From Rhizophagus irregularis (Eukaryota; Glomeromycota; Glomeromycetes; Glomerales; Glomeraceae), in assembly GCF_026210795.1 (NCBI RefSeq), contig NC_089430.1:5766001-5830000 (forward strand): a stretch of DNA of 64,000 nt, given 5' to 3'. Positions 1 to 10,980 of this stretch are shown here, in pieces; positions within the stretch are counted from its first letter, which is position 1, and each line of letters starts with the position of its first letter. The notes beneath the pieces were generated by a model. It saw nothing but the letters and a program-made list of their open reading frames with translations, did no database searches and had not been told where the DNA came from. Position numbers and translations under genes: made by a program.

Positions 1-637
1 ATACTTTTATGGAAGTTCATTACGATTGTCAACTTTTTAATGATTATAATTTAGGAAATAATTTATCTTATTATCATAATTTTGGAAGGAATTACGTATG
101 TTGATCACAAATTGATGAAATAATCACGTGGAAAGATGACGATATAATCGATATATTATAACATGAAGTTGGACATAATCTTCGACCTTAAATTTTGGAC
201 CTTAAATTATTATATTTTACACATTCCTTAATATTCGATTCTTTTATACTATTTTCTTATGATGTAAAAGTACATTTCTTAATAACTTATGAATTCTATT
301 GGTAATTTAACCTAAGTTACTCTTGTGGTTTCACCGGGGACAACAGGTTATTTTATTGATTTTATTCGTGAATTTCATTTTATTTCATATTTTGGGATGG
401 GAATTTTGGGCATTCGATGAATTTTATAATATTTTATTCATGAAATAATGTTTGAAAATGGGTTTTATTAAGGAAATAATCTTATTTTTGAAAAACGGAA
501 GGGGAATTATAGCAAATTTTTATTTGATGAATTCATGATAATTTATATTTAGGTTGATACTATTATGTATTTCCCCAATAGTGGGAAGATAATCGAGAAA
601 ATTAATATTTTATTATATTTAATAAAGGAATATTCAC

Positions 638-663
638 GTAAGACCATCGACCCCCAGTCTTAC
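638..663. repeat. 7-bp stem hairpin with C-rich loop
   Basis: GTAAGAC at 638-644 and GTCTTAC at 657-663 form a perfect 7-bp stem around a 12-base loop that includes CCCCC. It sits in an unusually G+C-rich patch (about 630-700) within A+T-rich DNA. It could be the end of a decayed mobile element or part of a small structured RNA. The patch does not fold as a tRNA by eye: no GGTTC box B was found on either strand. Confidence 0.35.
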
Positions 664-841
664 AGCGTCGAAGCGGTGCTACGATCCGTTCATCCGTCAC
701 TTGGATAATCTTTAGTGTATTATTTTAATAATCAGGAAATTAGCTCTTTTAAAGAATAAAAATTTATACAAGTTGTACAATGGTATTACTTTGTAAATAA
801 TTTTTATAAACCAGTTGCACGCATTAGCAATATATCTTACA

Positions 842-1055
842 GTTCCTGTTGCTGCGCCACACAAGAAAGCGAAGAAGAAGCAAGTTTTTGGAGCGACTTC
901 TTTTTGCAGTATACTTCACCAGTGTTTTTATTGCCTGAAGTACTGAATAGTCTATGGCCAATAGGCTTCGTAACTTACTTGCCAAAGGAACCTATACTGT
1001 GATAATTGCAGAGAAAAAAATTTCATATCGGGTATTGCATTGGCCACTTTTTTGA
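842..1055 (+). other. coding-like remnant
   Basis: A G+C-richer patch preceded by an acceptor-like pyrimidine tract and CAG. One open frame (842-946, 34 codons then TGA) is Lys-rich (HKKAKKKQ). A second (954-1055) starts at ATG and reads MANRLRNLLAKGTYTVI before a TGA. Neither is long enough to identify. The composition differs sharply from the flanks, which suggests a fragment of an exon or an old element. I do not recognise the family. Confidence 0.25.
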
Positions 1056-3008
1056 TGGGTTTTGTCGTTGTAAAATTTGTGTCATAAAATTTGTAAAGTA
1101 ATTAAAAAATAAAGGAAAGTAAGTTTTTTATATATTATTTTGTTGTACAAGCTTTTCAATAGCAATAAATACATAAAAGTTAAATTGTAATACTTAATGA
1201 AGTCATGATTTACGCGAAAGTATATTTTTTATATGAAAAAATAATTTTTATTTCGCGTTAATGTCACATAGCTTTGACACGGACAAATTTTAAGGAATTT
1301 CACATTTTGTAATTATATAAATATTTATTATAGTTTGGATTAATAGTGAAAATTATTATTATTTATTATTATTATTTTAAAAAAAGTTTCTTAATTAAAC
1401 ACATACAATTTATTTAAAATTTAAATATGCAAATAATTCTTTATATTACGATCGCTTTCGTTAAACAAAGATAATTATAAATACCGAAAACTTCTTCATT
1501 AATAATAAACAAAAATTCTCACGAAATGATTTTTACTTTAGAAAGGCGGTCAAATTATACAAATAAACCATATCGGTACCAAATACATAATCAAACTTTA
1601 CGAAATGTGCTCATCTCCTAGTACGGGGACCCACCCTTCAAATTTCTTACGAAATGATCCAATTAGAATTTGTCAAATTATTCATTATCACGATGTCTTC
1701 AAAGGTATTTATATATGGTATTATACGTAGAAAAACCATCTGTTTTAAACTTAAAAATTTTATTTAGCTTTTCTAAATTCCCATTTAATTAAATTTTTAT
1801 TTTCACTTGGACCATTTTATTTTAGGATAACTTAATACTGGAAACATAGCGGGCTTTCCAATTTTATCTCAATTTTATCACACGATATACTGTAAGTACC
1901 GTTGTGAGATTTTGTTTTTTGAAAAATTCTACATATTAAAATATTCCTCAAATTTTGCTATCTAGTTGGTATTTTTAGCATACCTATTTTTATTAAATCT
2001 ATTTGTTATTAATCAACTTTTATATGTAATAACTTTTTAATTTAGCAATTTTATACATTGCAATTGGCGGATTAAAAATTTAAAATATCACATAATAAAT
2101 ATTACTCAAACTTTCCAAATTAACAAACAAAAATTTGATATATCTGTTTCTAAAATTTTATTAAAATTTAAAGTAAAATGAGGGACTTTAATATGTTCCA
2201 TTTATTTAAAATTAAAATCAAATATAATTCTTATGGAAAATTATTATGATTCTACAATCATTTGAAAGAGGATAATGAAAGCTATCCAGTAATTAAAAAT
2301 TGCATTAGTTGAATCACTGATTAAAGATTAATTTCGTCTAATACATAAATTTTCTATTTTTTAGCATGATCATTAATATCTCCGCATGACATGATCTTTT
2401 AAAATAAAACTAAATTATTTGTGTAATATATATGCATATTAAAAAAAAGAACACTATATCGTCCAATTTATTTTCGATGTATCAGTCATACAGATCGGCA
2501 GAATCCTGGATAATTATAATTCTGGCCAGAATTATGCCGATCATTAATCGATTCATCGGTTTAAAAATTATATTTAATTAATTCGTTTCAAAATTTTGTT
2601 GAAATCGGTTTGTAAAAATTGAACCCTAATTCAAAGCACATGATTTTGTTAACATATGATGACAGTTAACCAACTAACTTTTCAAATCTTTTCCTCAATA
2701 TATCATTTTACCTTTTTTATTATTGACGTTTGAGTGTAGAATGAAATTGAATTGTGAAAAAATAATTACCAATAATAATTGAAACTTTAAGATATCAAGA
2801 TGGATAAGATGGTTGATTGATTTTTTAAAAGCATTTTCGATAAAACTTTAATATTATGAAAATACTACAAATATTTTGGCTTATTATAAATTTTATAATG
2901 TCTTAATAATTTATCGAGTAAAATGAGTATCAAAAGATGAGATTCTAATAATTGTTCAAATAAGTTGGTTATAAGTTTAAGATTGACGTAATATAAAATA
3001 ATATTTAA

Positions 3009-3044
3009 CTAGAGGATTCTAATGTGCGGTGACTTCGTCACCGC
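3009..3044 (-). mobile_element. Helitron-like 3' terminus (hairpin plus CTAG)
   Basis: GCGGTGAC (3026-3033), a 3-base loop and GTCACCGC (3037-3044) form a perfect 8-bp hairpin. Read on the minus strand it is followed 13 bases later by CTAG (3009-3012) and then T. Helitrons end in a short hairpin about 10-12 bases before CTRR and insert between A and T, so spacing, sequence and flanking base all fit a minus-strand 3' end. The nearest minus-strand Helitron helicase begins at 9055, about 6 kb away. The 5' TC end was not located, so this may instead be a separate non-autonomous copy. Confidence 0.4.
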
Positions 3045-3424
3045 TAATTGATCTGCTTAAATTGAAATGTATTATATAATAATGTATAATAGTGCAATAT
3101 TAATTTTATTATTCTTATGAACTTATTTATAAAAGAGATGTCCTTAAAGAAGATACTTCAATTGACATATGAAATCTATTGGATCAAAGATTTTATAAGG
3201 TATTATAATGGATGAAAATGTATTCATTTATTTTATTTTTAAATTATTTATTGTCATTGTAAAAAAAAAAATTTTTTTTTATTAATCATTTTATTAATAC
3301 TAAAAAAATAAATAAATAATCTTTTTGACTATTCTTATTACATTTTATTTTTATTTTATTATTTAATAAAATAAAAAAATGTGAAATAATTTGGGATAAA
3401 AAAATAAAAATCTATAATATACTA

Positions 3425-3830
3425 AAAAAATTACCTAACGTTTAGATTAGCCTGTATAAATAATTTTGAATTGTCTAACACATGATTTGTCCGCGCCTGA
3501 ACTATTGATGCTTTGCATTAATAAATTTTTAAAATCAATATCGCTCTTCTTTTTACGATTAGTAATTTTTTTTATTTTTATTTTTTTTAACCATAATAGA
3601 TTAACTTCAGGATTTTTTTTCATTTTTTTTATTTTTTAAACAATCTTTTTTTTTTAAACAATTTATTTTTTTTTTAATAGATCGTTTAGTTATTTTTTTA
3701 TATTTTTTTTTTAACAACAAAATCGTTTAGTAATTTTTTTTTTAATAATAGACTGTTTAGAAATTTTTATTTATTTTTTAAAATTTTTTTCCAAGTTCCA
3801 ACAATAGATCAGACTTTGCCCTTTCTTTAT
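3425..3830 (+). repeat. dispersed repeat with T-rich body, copy 1
   Basis: Contains the segment TAACGTTTAGATTAGCCTGT followed by ATAAATAATTTTGAATTGT (about 3435-3480), then a long T-rich tract. Related copies occur at about 13885-14090 (plus) and, inverted, at about 52380-52870. The shared core is roughly 50 bases and the T-rich flank is kept in part. It may be a short interspersed element or the end of a larger one. No reading frame is visible. Confidence 0.4.
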
Positions 3831-4776
3831 GTTCGGTAACTGACATTTACTAGTAATATTAATTAGTAATAGTTAGTTCCCGGGTTATATGATTTATTGT
3901 TGTCTTTAAATCAAGATTTGTACTGTTCTTCAAACTAATATTAATAAATATTATGCAATAGTACAATAATTACTTGAATTCTTTAAAGTGAATAGCTACT
4001 AAAATTCCACATTTCCATAACAGATAACTGACATAGTTTGTTAATTAATCAAATATTTATTTACTTGAAAGTTGTTAATTACGTCACTTTTCTGATAGGA
4101 TAAATAGTTTATTCCACAGTTCCTAGCTAGTTATAACATAATTTCAGTACTTTACTTAAGCTTCCTATACCTATTTCTTTAGTTAAAGTAGTTCAGCATA
4201 TATGGAACTACCTAAATACCAATTTTTTATCAAACAGCTTAAATATTCTGCGGAATTACTGTGTCGTACGCGGTTGGTTTTTTTCACTTTACAGTGTAGT
4301 TTGGCACTTTCGTTAGATGAAATAAGCCTTGTTGTTAAGCAAATTCATTCGGTAGGTACAAAATTACTCTCAAATATTCATAAAATAATTTTGTTTATTA
4401 AATTTAATATAAGTGTAAAGAATTTTTTTAATGTTCTTATTATACTGTAAAAGTAATAAAATCATTTTTTTTTTTATTATAATATTTAAGAAAAAATATT
4501 GCCATTTTCTCTTCTCTTATTTTTTTTTTAAGTGATAAATGTTTATCAGTGAGACACGATGAGCTGCAGGCAGACTGCAGCGCATGCGTGCATATTCATG
4601 ACCCCCTTGTTTGTATTATGCGAGTCGGGTCAAATCTGTCACACAGGTCCTGCAATATGCTGTATATATATATTTATTTATTTCGTACAAATTTTATTCC
4701 TCCTTTTATATTTCATTTTTGTTTTATTATTTCATAAAGTATTATTGGTACACTAATTAAGAAATTAAAACTAAAT

Positions 4777-7074
4777 ATGGAATGTATAAAATGTAAATTT
4801 AAATGTAACGTTATATATTTTCAACAAAATTTCAACAATTGGACCAGTGGTAATAAATATATTGATAAATTTATTCAAGATACTCAACTATCAGCTCATT
4901 ATGATATAGAAACAGCATTAGAATGGATACCATATGATAGATTTTGTGATATTAAATATACTGCGGAAGGTAAAGTGTATAGAGCAAATTGGATTGATGG
5001 ATATATTTATGAATGGGATATTGAAATTCAAAATTGGAAAAGAATTGATCAAAATATATTTGTAACATTGAAAAGTTTAAATGATCCAGAAAATATTTCA
5101 CTCGAATTTATGAATATCAGTATGGTATATATATATTTATTTATTATTTAATTAATTTTAAAAAAACTCTTAATTTTTTACTAATACATTATATTTGTAG
5201 ATTAATAGGTTTTATGGAATAACTCAAGATCCAAAAACAAAAAATTATATGATAGTTTTGAGTGGTAAATGTAAAAAATGTAATCAAGTATGTAATGCAA
5301 TATACTTTCAAAAAAAATTTGAGAGTTGGACAAGTGGTAATGATGATATTGATAAATTTATTCAAGATACTCAATTATCAGTACATGATAATCATAATTT
5401 ATTTAATAAAGCAATAGAATGGATACCTTATAATAAATTTTATGATATTAAATATATTAAAAAAATTGGAGTATATAGAGCAAATTGGATTGATGGATAT
5501 ATTTATGAATGGGATAATGAAAATCAAAATTGGAAAAGATTTGCTCAAAATATGTTCGTGATCTTGAAAAGTTTAAATGATCCAAAAAATATTTCATCAG
5601 AATTTATGGATATCATTATGGTATATATATTTATTATTTAGCTAAATTTTAAAAAAAAATTTAATCTTTACTAATATTTTATATTTGTAGATTAATAGGC
5701 TTTATGGAATAACTCAAGACCCACAAACAAAAAATTATATGATGATTTTGAATTATAAGTATGACAAGTGTGAAAAATGTAATGGTATATGTAATGCAAT
5801 ACACTTTCAACAAAATTTTGAGAATTGGACTAGTGGCAATGATGTAGTTGATAATTTTATTCAAGATACTCAGCTATCAGCTCATCACAGTACAAAAGAA
5901 GCATTAGAATGGATATCTTATAATAGTTTTAGTAACATTAAATCTATTGTAATAGGTGGGTTTAGTAAGGTATATAAAGCAAATTGGATTGATGGGTACA
6001 TAAAGCATTGGGATTATAAAAATCAAAATTGGGTAAGAGAAGGTCAAAATATATTTGTATATTTGAGAAGTTTAAGTGATCCAAAAAATATTATATTGGA
6101 ATTTAAGAATAAGGTAAAATATATGTTATTTAATTGGAATTTTAAAAAATCAATTTTTACTAATGTATTATACTTGTAGATTAATAGGCCTTATGGAATA
6201 ACTCAAGATCCAAAGACAAAATATTATATGATGGTTCTTAGTGATGAATGTAAAATATGTAATCAAGCATGTGAAGTAATACACTTTCAACAAAACTTTG
6301 AAAGCTGGACTAGTGGTAATGATGACATTGATAAATTTATTCAAGATACTCAATTATTAGCTCATGATGATGCAAAAAAAGCATTAGAATGGATACCTTA
6401 TAATAGGTTATATAACATTAAACATATTGAAAAAATTAGAATGTATAGAGCAAATTGGATTGATGGATATTTTTATAAATGGGATAATGAAAATCAAGAT
6501 TGGAGCAGATATGGTAAAAATATGATTATAACTCTGAAAGTTTTAAATAATTATGTCACATTAGAATTTATGAATAAGGTAATATTTAATGAAATTTTGA
6601 AATTTTGATTTTACTATTTTACTAATATATTACTATATATTGTATTTGTAGATTAAAACGAATTATGAATTTTACGGAATAACTCAAGATCCACAAACAT
6701 TAAATTATATGATGGTTGTGATTGATAAATGTAAAAAATGCAACCGTATATGTAATTCAATTTACTTTCAACAAAATTTTGGAAATTGGACTAGTGGTAA
6801 TAATGATATTGATCAATTTATTCAAGATATTCAGTTATCAGTTCATTATAAGGTAACAGATGCATTAGAATGGATTCCTTATAATAGATTCTATAATATT
6901 GAGTATGTTGCAAGAGGTGGATTTGGCAAAGTATATAGAGCAAATTGGATTGATGGACGTATTGATAAATGGGATAATATAAATCAAAATTGGAAAAGAC
7001 ATGATGAAAATATGTTTGTAGCTCTGAAAAGTTTATGTTATTCAAAAAATATTACATTGGAATTTATGAATGAG
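4777..7074 (+). repeat. exon-repeat array A, five kinase N-lobe modules
   Basis: Five tandem exons of 348-423 bp separated by introns of 66-77 bp. All internal junctions are phase 0. Introns start with gtatat or gtaat-like donors, contain actaat near the 3' end and finish with ttgtag. Each module after the first opens with a segment like INRFYGITQDPKTKNYM, which is the opening of the C-lobe exon, and then switches to the Cys/WTSGN region. The repeat unit is therefore a chimera of the end of the N-lobe exon and the start of the C-lobe exon. Confidence 0.85.
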
Positions 7075-8170
7075 GTATTGTATGAATAATTTATTAACAA
7101 TATTTTTAATTATATTAATTTTATTATCACTTTTTCTGCCTTTATATATAGATGATATTTCATCATAAATTAGATCCTAATTATAGAATTATTAATTTCT
7201 ATGGAATAACTCAAGATCCAGAAACAAAAAATTATGTAATGGTTTTAGAATATGCAGATGATGGAAGTTTACGAAAATATTTGGATACAAGTTATAATAA
7301 ATTGAATTGGCAAAATAAAATCAATCATTTATTTGATATTATAACTGGGCTTAAATTTATTCACGAAAGTAATTTGATTCATCGAGACTTGCATGTTGGC
7401 AATATATTAAAACTTAAATTTAAAATCGCTATAACTGATATGGGATTGTGTAAGCCTGCAAACTGTAATTTGCAAAAAAACAACGTATATGGTGTTTTGC
7501 CTTATATAGCTCCCGAAATTTTACTAGGACGAGCTTATACAAAAGCTGCAGATATTTATAGTTTTGGTATAATGATGTATGAGGTAATCTCTGGTTTACC
7601 TCCTTTTCATGACGTAAGCCATGACGAAAACTTAGCAATAAAAATTTGTCAAGGACTTAGACCAAGGTTTGACATTAATGTACCTCAATTAATTGTGCAC
7701 TTAATTAAAAGATGCCTAGACGCAAATTCGTCAAAGAGACCAGAAGTAGAAGACATTAGATATATTTTATATATGTGGCGACATGAGCCAGATGAAAAAC
7801 AAACAACGGAATTACAAGCACAAATTAAAAAAGCAGATGCAATAAACGATAATTCATCAAATAATAGTATACCTTCAACATGTTTAGGATTATCATATAA
7901 AACACACTCGGAAGCTGTTTATACAAGTAGACTACTTAATTTTAATAATCTTCCTGAACCAAAGAACTCTGATGATTATTATAGATATAATGATAATATA
8001 ATTAGCATTGAATCTTCAGGTATTGTTTAATGAAAAAAAAAATAATTAAAATAAATACAAAAGAATACTAATTAAAATATTATTTATTAGTATTATTATC
8101 TCAACAAATTGATATTTCTCAATTGGACATTAATAATCTCCTTGAAACAAAAAATTCTGATGATGATTAA
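4777..8170 (+). CDS. kinase-like gene A: five N-lobe modules plus one kinase C-lobe
   Basis: Inferred exons: 4777-5124, 5201-5620, 5691-6113, 6180-6578, 6652-7074, 7152-8019 and 8091-8170, giving 986 residues in one frame. Exons 1-5 are repeats of one module with a Cys motif (CKKCNxxC), WTSGN-x-x-IDKFIQDTQLS, EWIPY, a glycine-loop region, and a VALK-like lysine. Only module 5 has a full loop (ARGGFGKVY); module 3 has IGGFSKVY; the others are degenerate. Exon 6 is the C-lobe: YGITQDPETKNYVMVLEYA hinge, LIHRDLHVGNIL catalytic loop, ITDMGLC (DMG in place of DFG), YIAPEILLG and AADIYSFGI. This is the protein-kinase fold expanded in Glomeromycotina. Substrate is unknown. The first Met lies where gene C has extra N-terminal residues, so the original start may be lost. 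The tail exon ends early at TAA compared with C and D. Confidence 0.8.
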
Positions 8171-9054
8171 TATAAACAAAATAGGAATATCCAGGTATTA
8201 ATCAAATATTTATAAAATATTTTGAGAATTTGAGATTTTTAAATACTAATAAATTTATTTTATTTAAATAGAATCTTTACAAATTGATATTTCTTAATTG
8301 AATTCTAACAAAGATGGTAAAAGTGTAAGTTATAAGATAATGGATAAAATGCATTATTTTCAAGATATTTTTTTGCATTATAATTTAAATTCTATTCAAT
8401 GCCTTGCTTTCTTTTCTGTATTATGATTTTATAATTTGATGTATTTTTTTTTATTCGTTTCAATAATTGAATTGCAACTTTATTTTTTATAAACCGTACA
8501 CTAATTTACTATGATGCAGTCCAACTACACTAATCCCTGTACTTTCACGCTATTAATTAGCGTTCACAGTTAAATTAATTTTATTCCGTGATTGGCAGAA
8601 TTGAACCTGTGACCTCATCATACTTAGGATATATGAGGGAATGCCACCTTAACGACTGCACTAGGGTGATCAGCGAAATTGAATGAGGAAGTATGAGAGT
8701 ACCATTAAATAGAACTAGGGTAATTTGGTATTGTTAGTGAGTTATAATATAATTATTGCATTATTCAGTAATTATTTATATATATTTTAAGTAATATTAT
8801 AGGGTTTATATTAAAAAGTTGATTTGTATTTTGTATTTTTATCAAATAATAAATTTTATGGTTTATTTTGAGTTTATTAGTTTTATTAAAGAAATATTAT
8901 ATTTAATGATCAAAATGAATTGATCCTGTAACATGTTAAGTGGTAATAATATAAAGATAAATATAAATATAATAGTTTGTATTAATTTTAGTAAAATATT
9001 AGATATGATGATAATGTTAAGTATAGTGATTTAAAAAAATTAGATTGGATGCTA
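8171..9054. other. intergenic, decayed kinase tail exon and SINE candidate
   Basis: At about 8271-8320 there is another diverged tail exon with an acceptor (ttaaatag) followed by a frame encoding ESLQIDIS and then TAA. It matches tail exons of genes C and D and appears dead. The rest is A+T-rich apart from the tRNA-like element near 8.6 kb. No gene is visible. Confidence 0.45.
8582..8685 (-). mobile_element. tRNA-like element, SINE candidate
   Basis: On the minus strand a box-A-like TAGTGCAGTCG (8663-8653) is followed by a box-B-like AGGTTCAATTC (8608-8598). The outer ends TGATCACC and GCCAATCA look like a mutated acceptor stem that once paired as TGATTGGC/GCCAATCA. The box spacing is longer than in a standard tRNA and arm pairing is poor, so it is not a functional tRNA by eye. 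The local G+C content is well above the flanks. A tRNA-derived short interspersed element is the likely explanation; an old tRNA pseudogene is the alternative. Confidence 0.4.
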
Positions 9055-10980
9055 TTATGATAAATACATTGTATTGAACTTCTCCTGTAATCTATTTAAT
9101 TCTGACAACATTGCATCATCTACTTTTATTGCATTTGGATCAAAAGATTGGATTTCTAGATTTTCCCAAGATGTGGCACGACTTATTGCTACATAAGATT
9201 GCCTATGAGCAAACATTTGTTCATCCAATGATACAGTTACATGGGGTAATGTAAGGCCTTGTGTCTTGTGTACAGTTAGAGCAAATGCATTTTGAAGTGG
9301 AAATTGTGTTCGTTGTGCTGAAGCTCCATGTAAGTTAAAATAAGTTGTAATTTTTTCTACTATAACTTGATTTATCCCATTATTTATTGGAAATGCCACT
9401 TCTACTTGATTTTCATTTATTAATTTAGTTACCACACCAATTGATCCATTACAAAGTTGTTCATTAAATAATTTGTTAGTTAGAAACATTACTCTTGCTC
9501 CTTCTCTTATTATTAATTCAGATGGTAAATTAGTATAATGTCTAAATTGTTTATCATATTCTTTTGGTATACATTCTTTTTCATTAACATAATCAATAGC
9601 TGTAGAAATTAAAAATCCAGAGGAGATATCTTTAAAAATAGGAAGATAACCACAGATTAAATTATTAATTGAATCTGCATTATGACGAAATCCAAAAATA
9701 TAGGTAGTATCAGTTGACATTTCATTGTTACTTTGATATGATTGCACTTTTTCATCAATTAATCTTCTTGTTTCTGAACTTATATTTCCTATTCGCATTT
9801 CTTCTAATATATTATAAAATGATCTATCTTGTTGGCGATGAGAAGTTGTAAGAAAAAGTGGGAAAAATTCTTGCCATTCTGGAGCATAAAAAACTTGTTT
9901 ACCACTTACAGGTGGAAGTTGAGCAATATCTCCAATTAGTAAAGTTGGAATTCCACCAAAAGGTACTGGTGATTTGTTAATTTTTGCAAATAATGAACTA
10001 ATAAAAGATAAAAGAATTGATGATACCATTGATACTTCTTCAATTATAATAGCTTTAATCTGGCTAAGTTTTTCAAATTGTTGATTATTATAATGAGATA
10101 ATGTTTCAAAATAGGTTTGAGTATTTCTAATATATAGTGCTGAATGTATAGTTTTTCCATTTACATTTTGTGCAGCAACACCAGTAGGAGCCATCAATAA
10201 ATATTCAGTTTTTTTATCAGCTAAAAAATTTTTAATTAGATGTATCATAAAAGATTTACCAGTACCTGCTGAACCAGTTAGAAAAAAATAAGGATGTTTA
10301 GAATGTAATCTTTCTCCCCAACTATTTGTAAGTATATTCATTATTTTGTATTGATCTTCAGAAAGTAGCATAGATGAGAGATTTAAAGAGCGAATAGGTT
10401 GACGTAACAAATTATTTAACTGATTTCCAATAATTTCTTGTAAGTTTACATGCAATGAAGATATCAAATTATTAACTAAATTTTGATAATTATTTGTATA
10501 TCTTTGAATATTAGATTGCATTGAATTTTGTACAAAATTTAAAGTTAATGAATATTCAGTAGGATATTTAGCTTCAAAATGAGCTTTATAAGTTTGATAT
10601 AAGCTTTTTAAATCAGTTTCACTTCTAACAGGTAATCTAAGTAGTAATTGTTGATAATAAAATGATTCTGATTGCTGAATTGTTAAATGTTGAAAACGTA
10701 CAAGAATTTCTTTTTGTCTTTTTCTTACAAAGCGATTTTTTTTATCTATATAATATATTCCATTTTTTGGCTGACTTTTTTGTATAGTATAATTGCGATG
10801 ATAAAAAGGATATGTCATACTATCAAATTCATTATCAGATGGACGATCAAAATATTTATCAATGGCATCATCCCAATAGGGAGATAATTGTTCTTCTTGT
10901 TGTAATAAATAAAGTGGTTTTATAGATTTAGTTCTTATTTCAGGAGGAATAGAAGGAAGAAATTCAACAGCAATTGATGA
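9055..10980 (-). CDS. Helitron PIF1-like helicase portion
   Basis: The frame continues directly from the TGA at 10981-10983; the first Met is at 10818, giving a 587-residue product if translation re-initiated there. Motifs: Walker A GSAGTGKSF, Walker B IIIEEVSM, GDIAQLPPV, then the C-terminal HKTQGLTLPHVTV and YVAISRAT. This is a 5'-to-3' superfamily 1B helicase of the PIF1 type as found fused in Helitrons. All core motifs look intact. Confidence 0.85.
   Translation of the reverse strand, partial: SSIAVEFLPSIPPEIRTKSIKPLYLLQQEEQLSPYWDDAIDKYFDRPSDNEFDSMTYPFYHRNYTIQKSQPKNGIYYIDKKNRFVRKRQKEILVRFQHLTIQQSESFYYQQLLLRLPVRSETDLKSLYQTYKAHFEAKYPTEYSLTLNFVQNSMQSNIQRYTNNYQNLVNNLISSLHVNLQEIIGNQLNNLLRQPIRSLNLSSMLLSEDQYKIMNILTNSWGERLHSKHPYFFLTGSAGTGKSFMIHLIKNFLADKKTEYLLMAPTGVAAQNVNGKTIHSALYIRNTQTYFETLSHYNNQQFEKLSQIKAIIIEEVSMVSSILLSFISSLFAKINKSPVPFGGIPTLLIGDIAQLPPVSGKQVFYAPEWQEFFPLFLTTSHRQQDRSFYNILEEMRIGNISSETRRLIDEKVQSYQSNNEMSTDTTYIFGFRHNADSINNLICGYLPIFKDISSGFLISTAIDYVNEKECIPKEYDKQFRHYTNLPSELIIREGARVMFLTNKLFNEQLCNGSIGVVTKLINENQVEVAFPINNGINQVIVEKITTYFNLHGASAQRTQFPLQNAFALTVHKTQGLTLPHVTVSLDEQMFAHRQSYVAISRATSWENLEIQSFDPNAIKVDDAMLSELNRLQEKFNTMYLS

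Larger units (their letters stand above)
1..4776. other. AT-rich gene-poor stretch upstream of kinase A
   Basis: No convincing gene is visible. The sequence is A+T-rich with homopolymer runs, especially long T runs at about 3540-3800. Local islands of higher G+C at about 630-700, 839-1010 and 4545-4660 stand out and are probably old element or exon fragments. The island near 4560 contains two CTGCAG sites 5 bases apart. An 82-codon open frame at 4202-4450 has no recognisable motif and I do not support it as a gene. Confidence 0.5.

Noticed and set aside
638-700. Possible tRNA or small RNA in a G+C-rich patch
   Set aside because: Only one hairpin; no box A/box B or cloverleaf on either strand. 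Kept as a hairpin only.
4202-4450. 82-codon frame upstream of kinase A
   Set aside because: No motif, phenylalanine/leucine/isoleucine-rich as expected from T-rich DNA, no splice context linking it to the kinase.
5189-6353. Series of 61-residue minus-strand frames (MSILNKFINIIITTCP type) repeated in arrays A, B and C
   Set aside because: They are the antisense of the same WTSGN segment in each module. The repetition reflects the sense repeat, and composition favours the sense frame.
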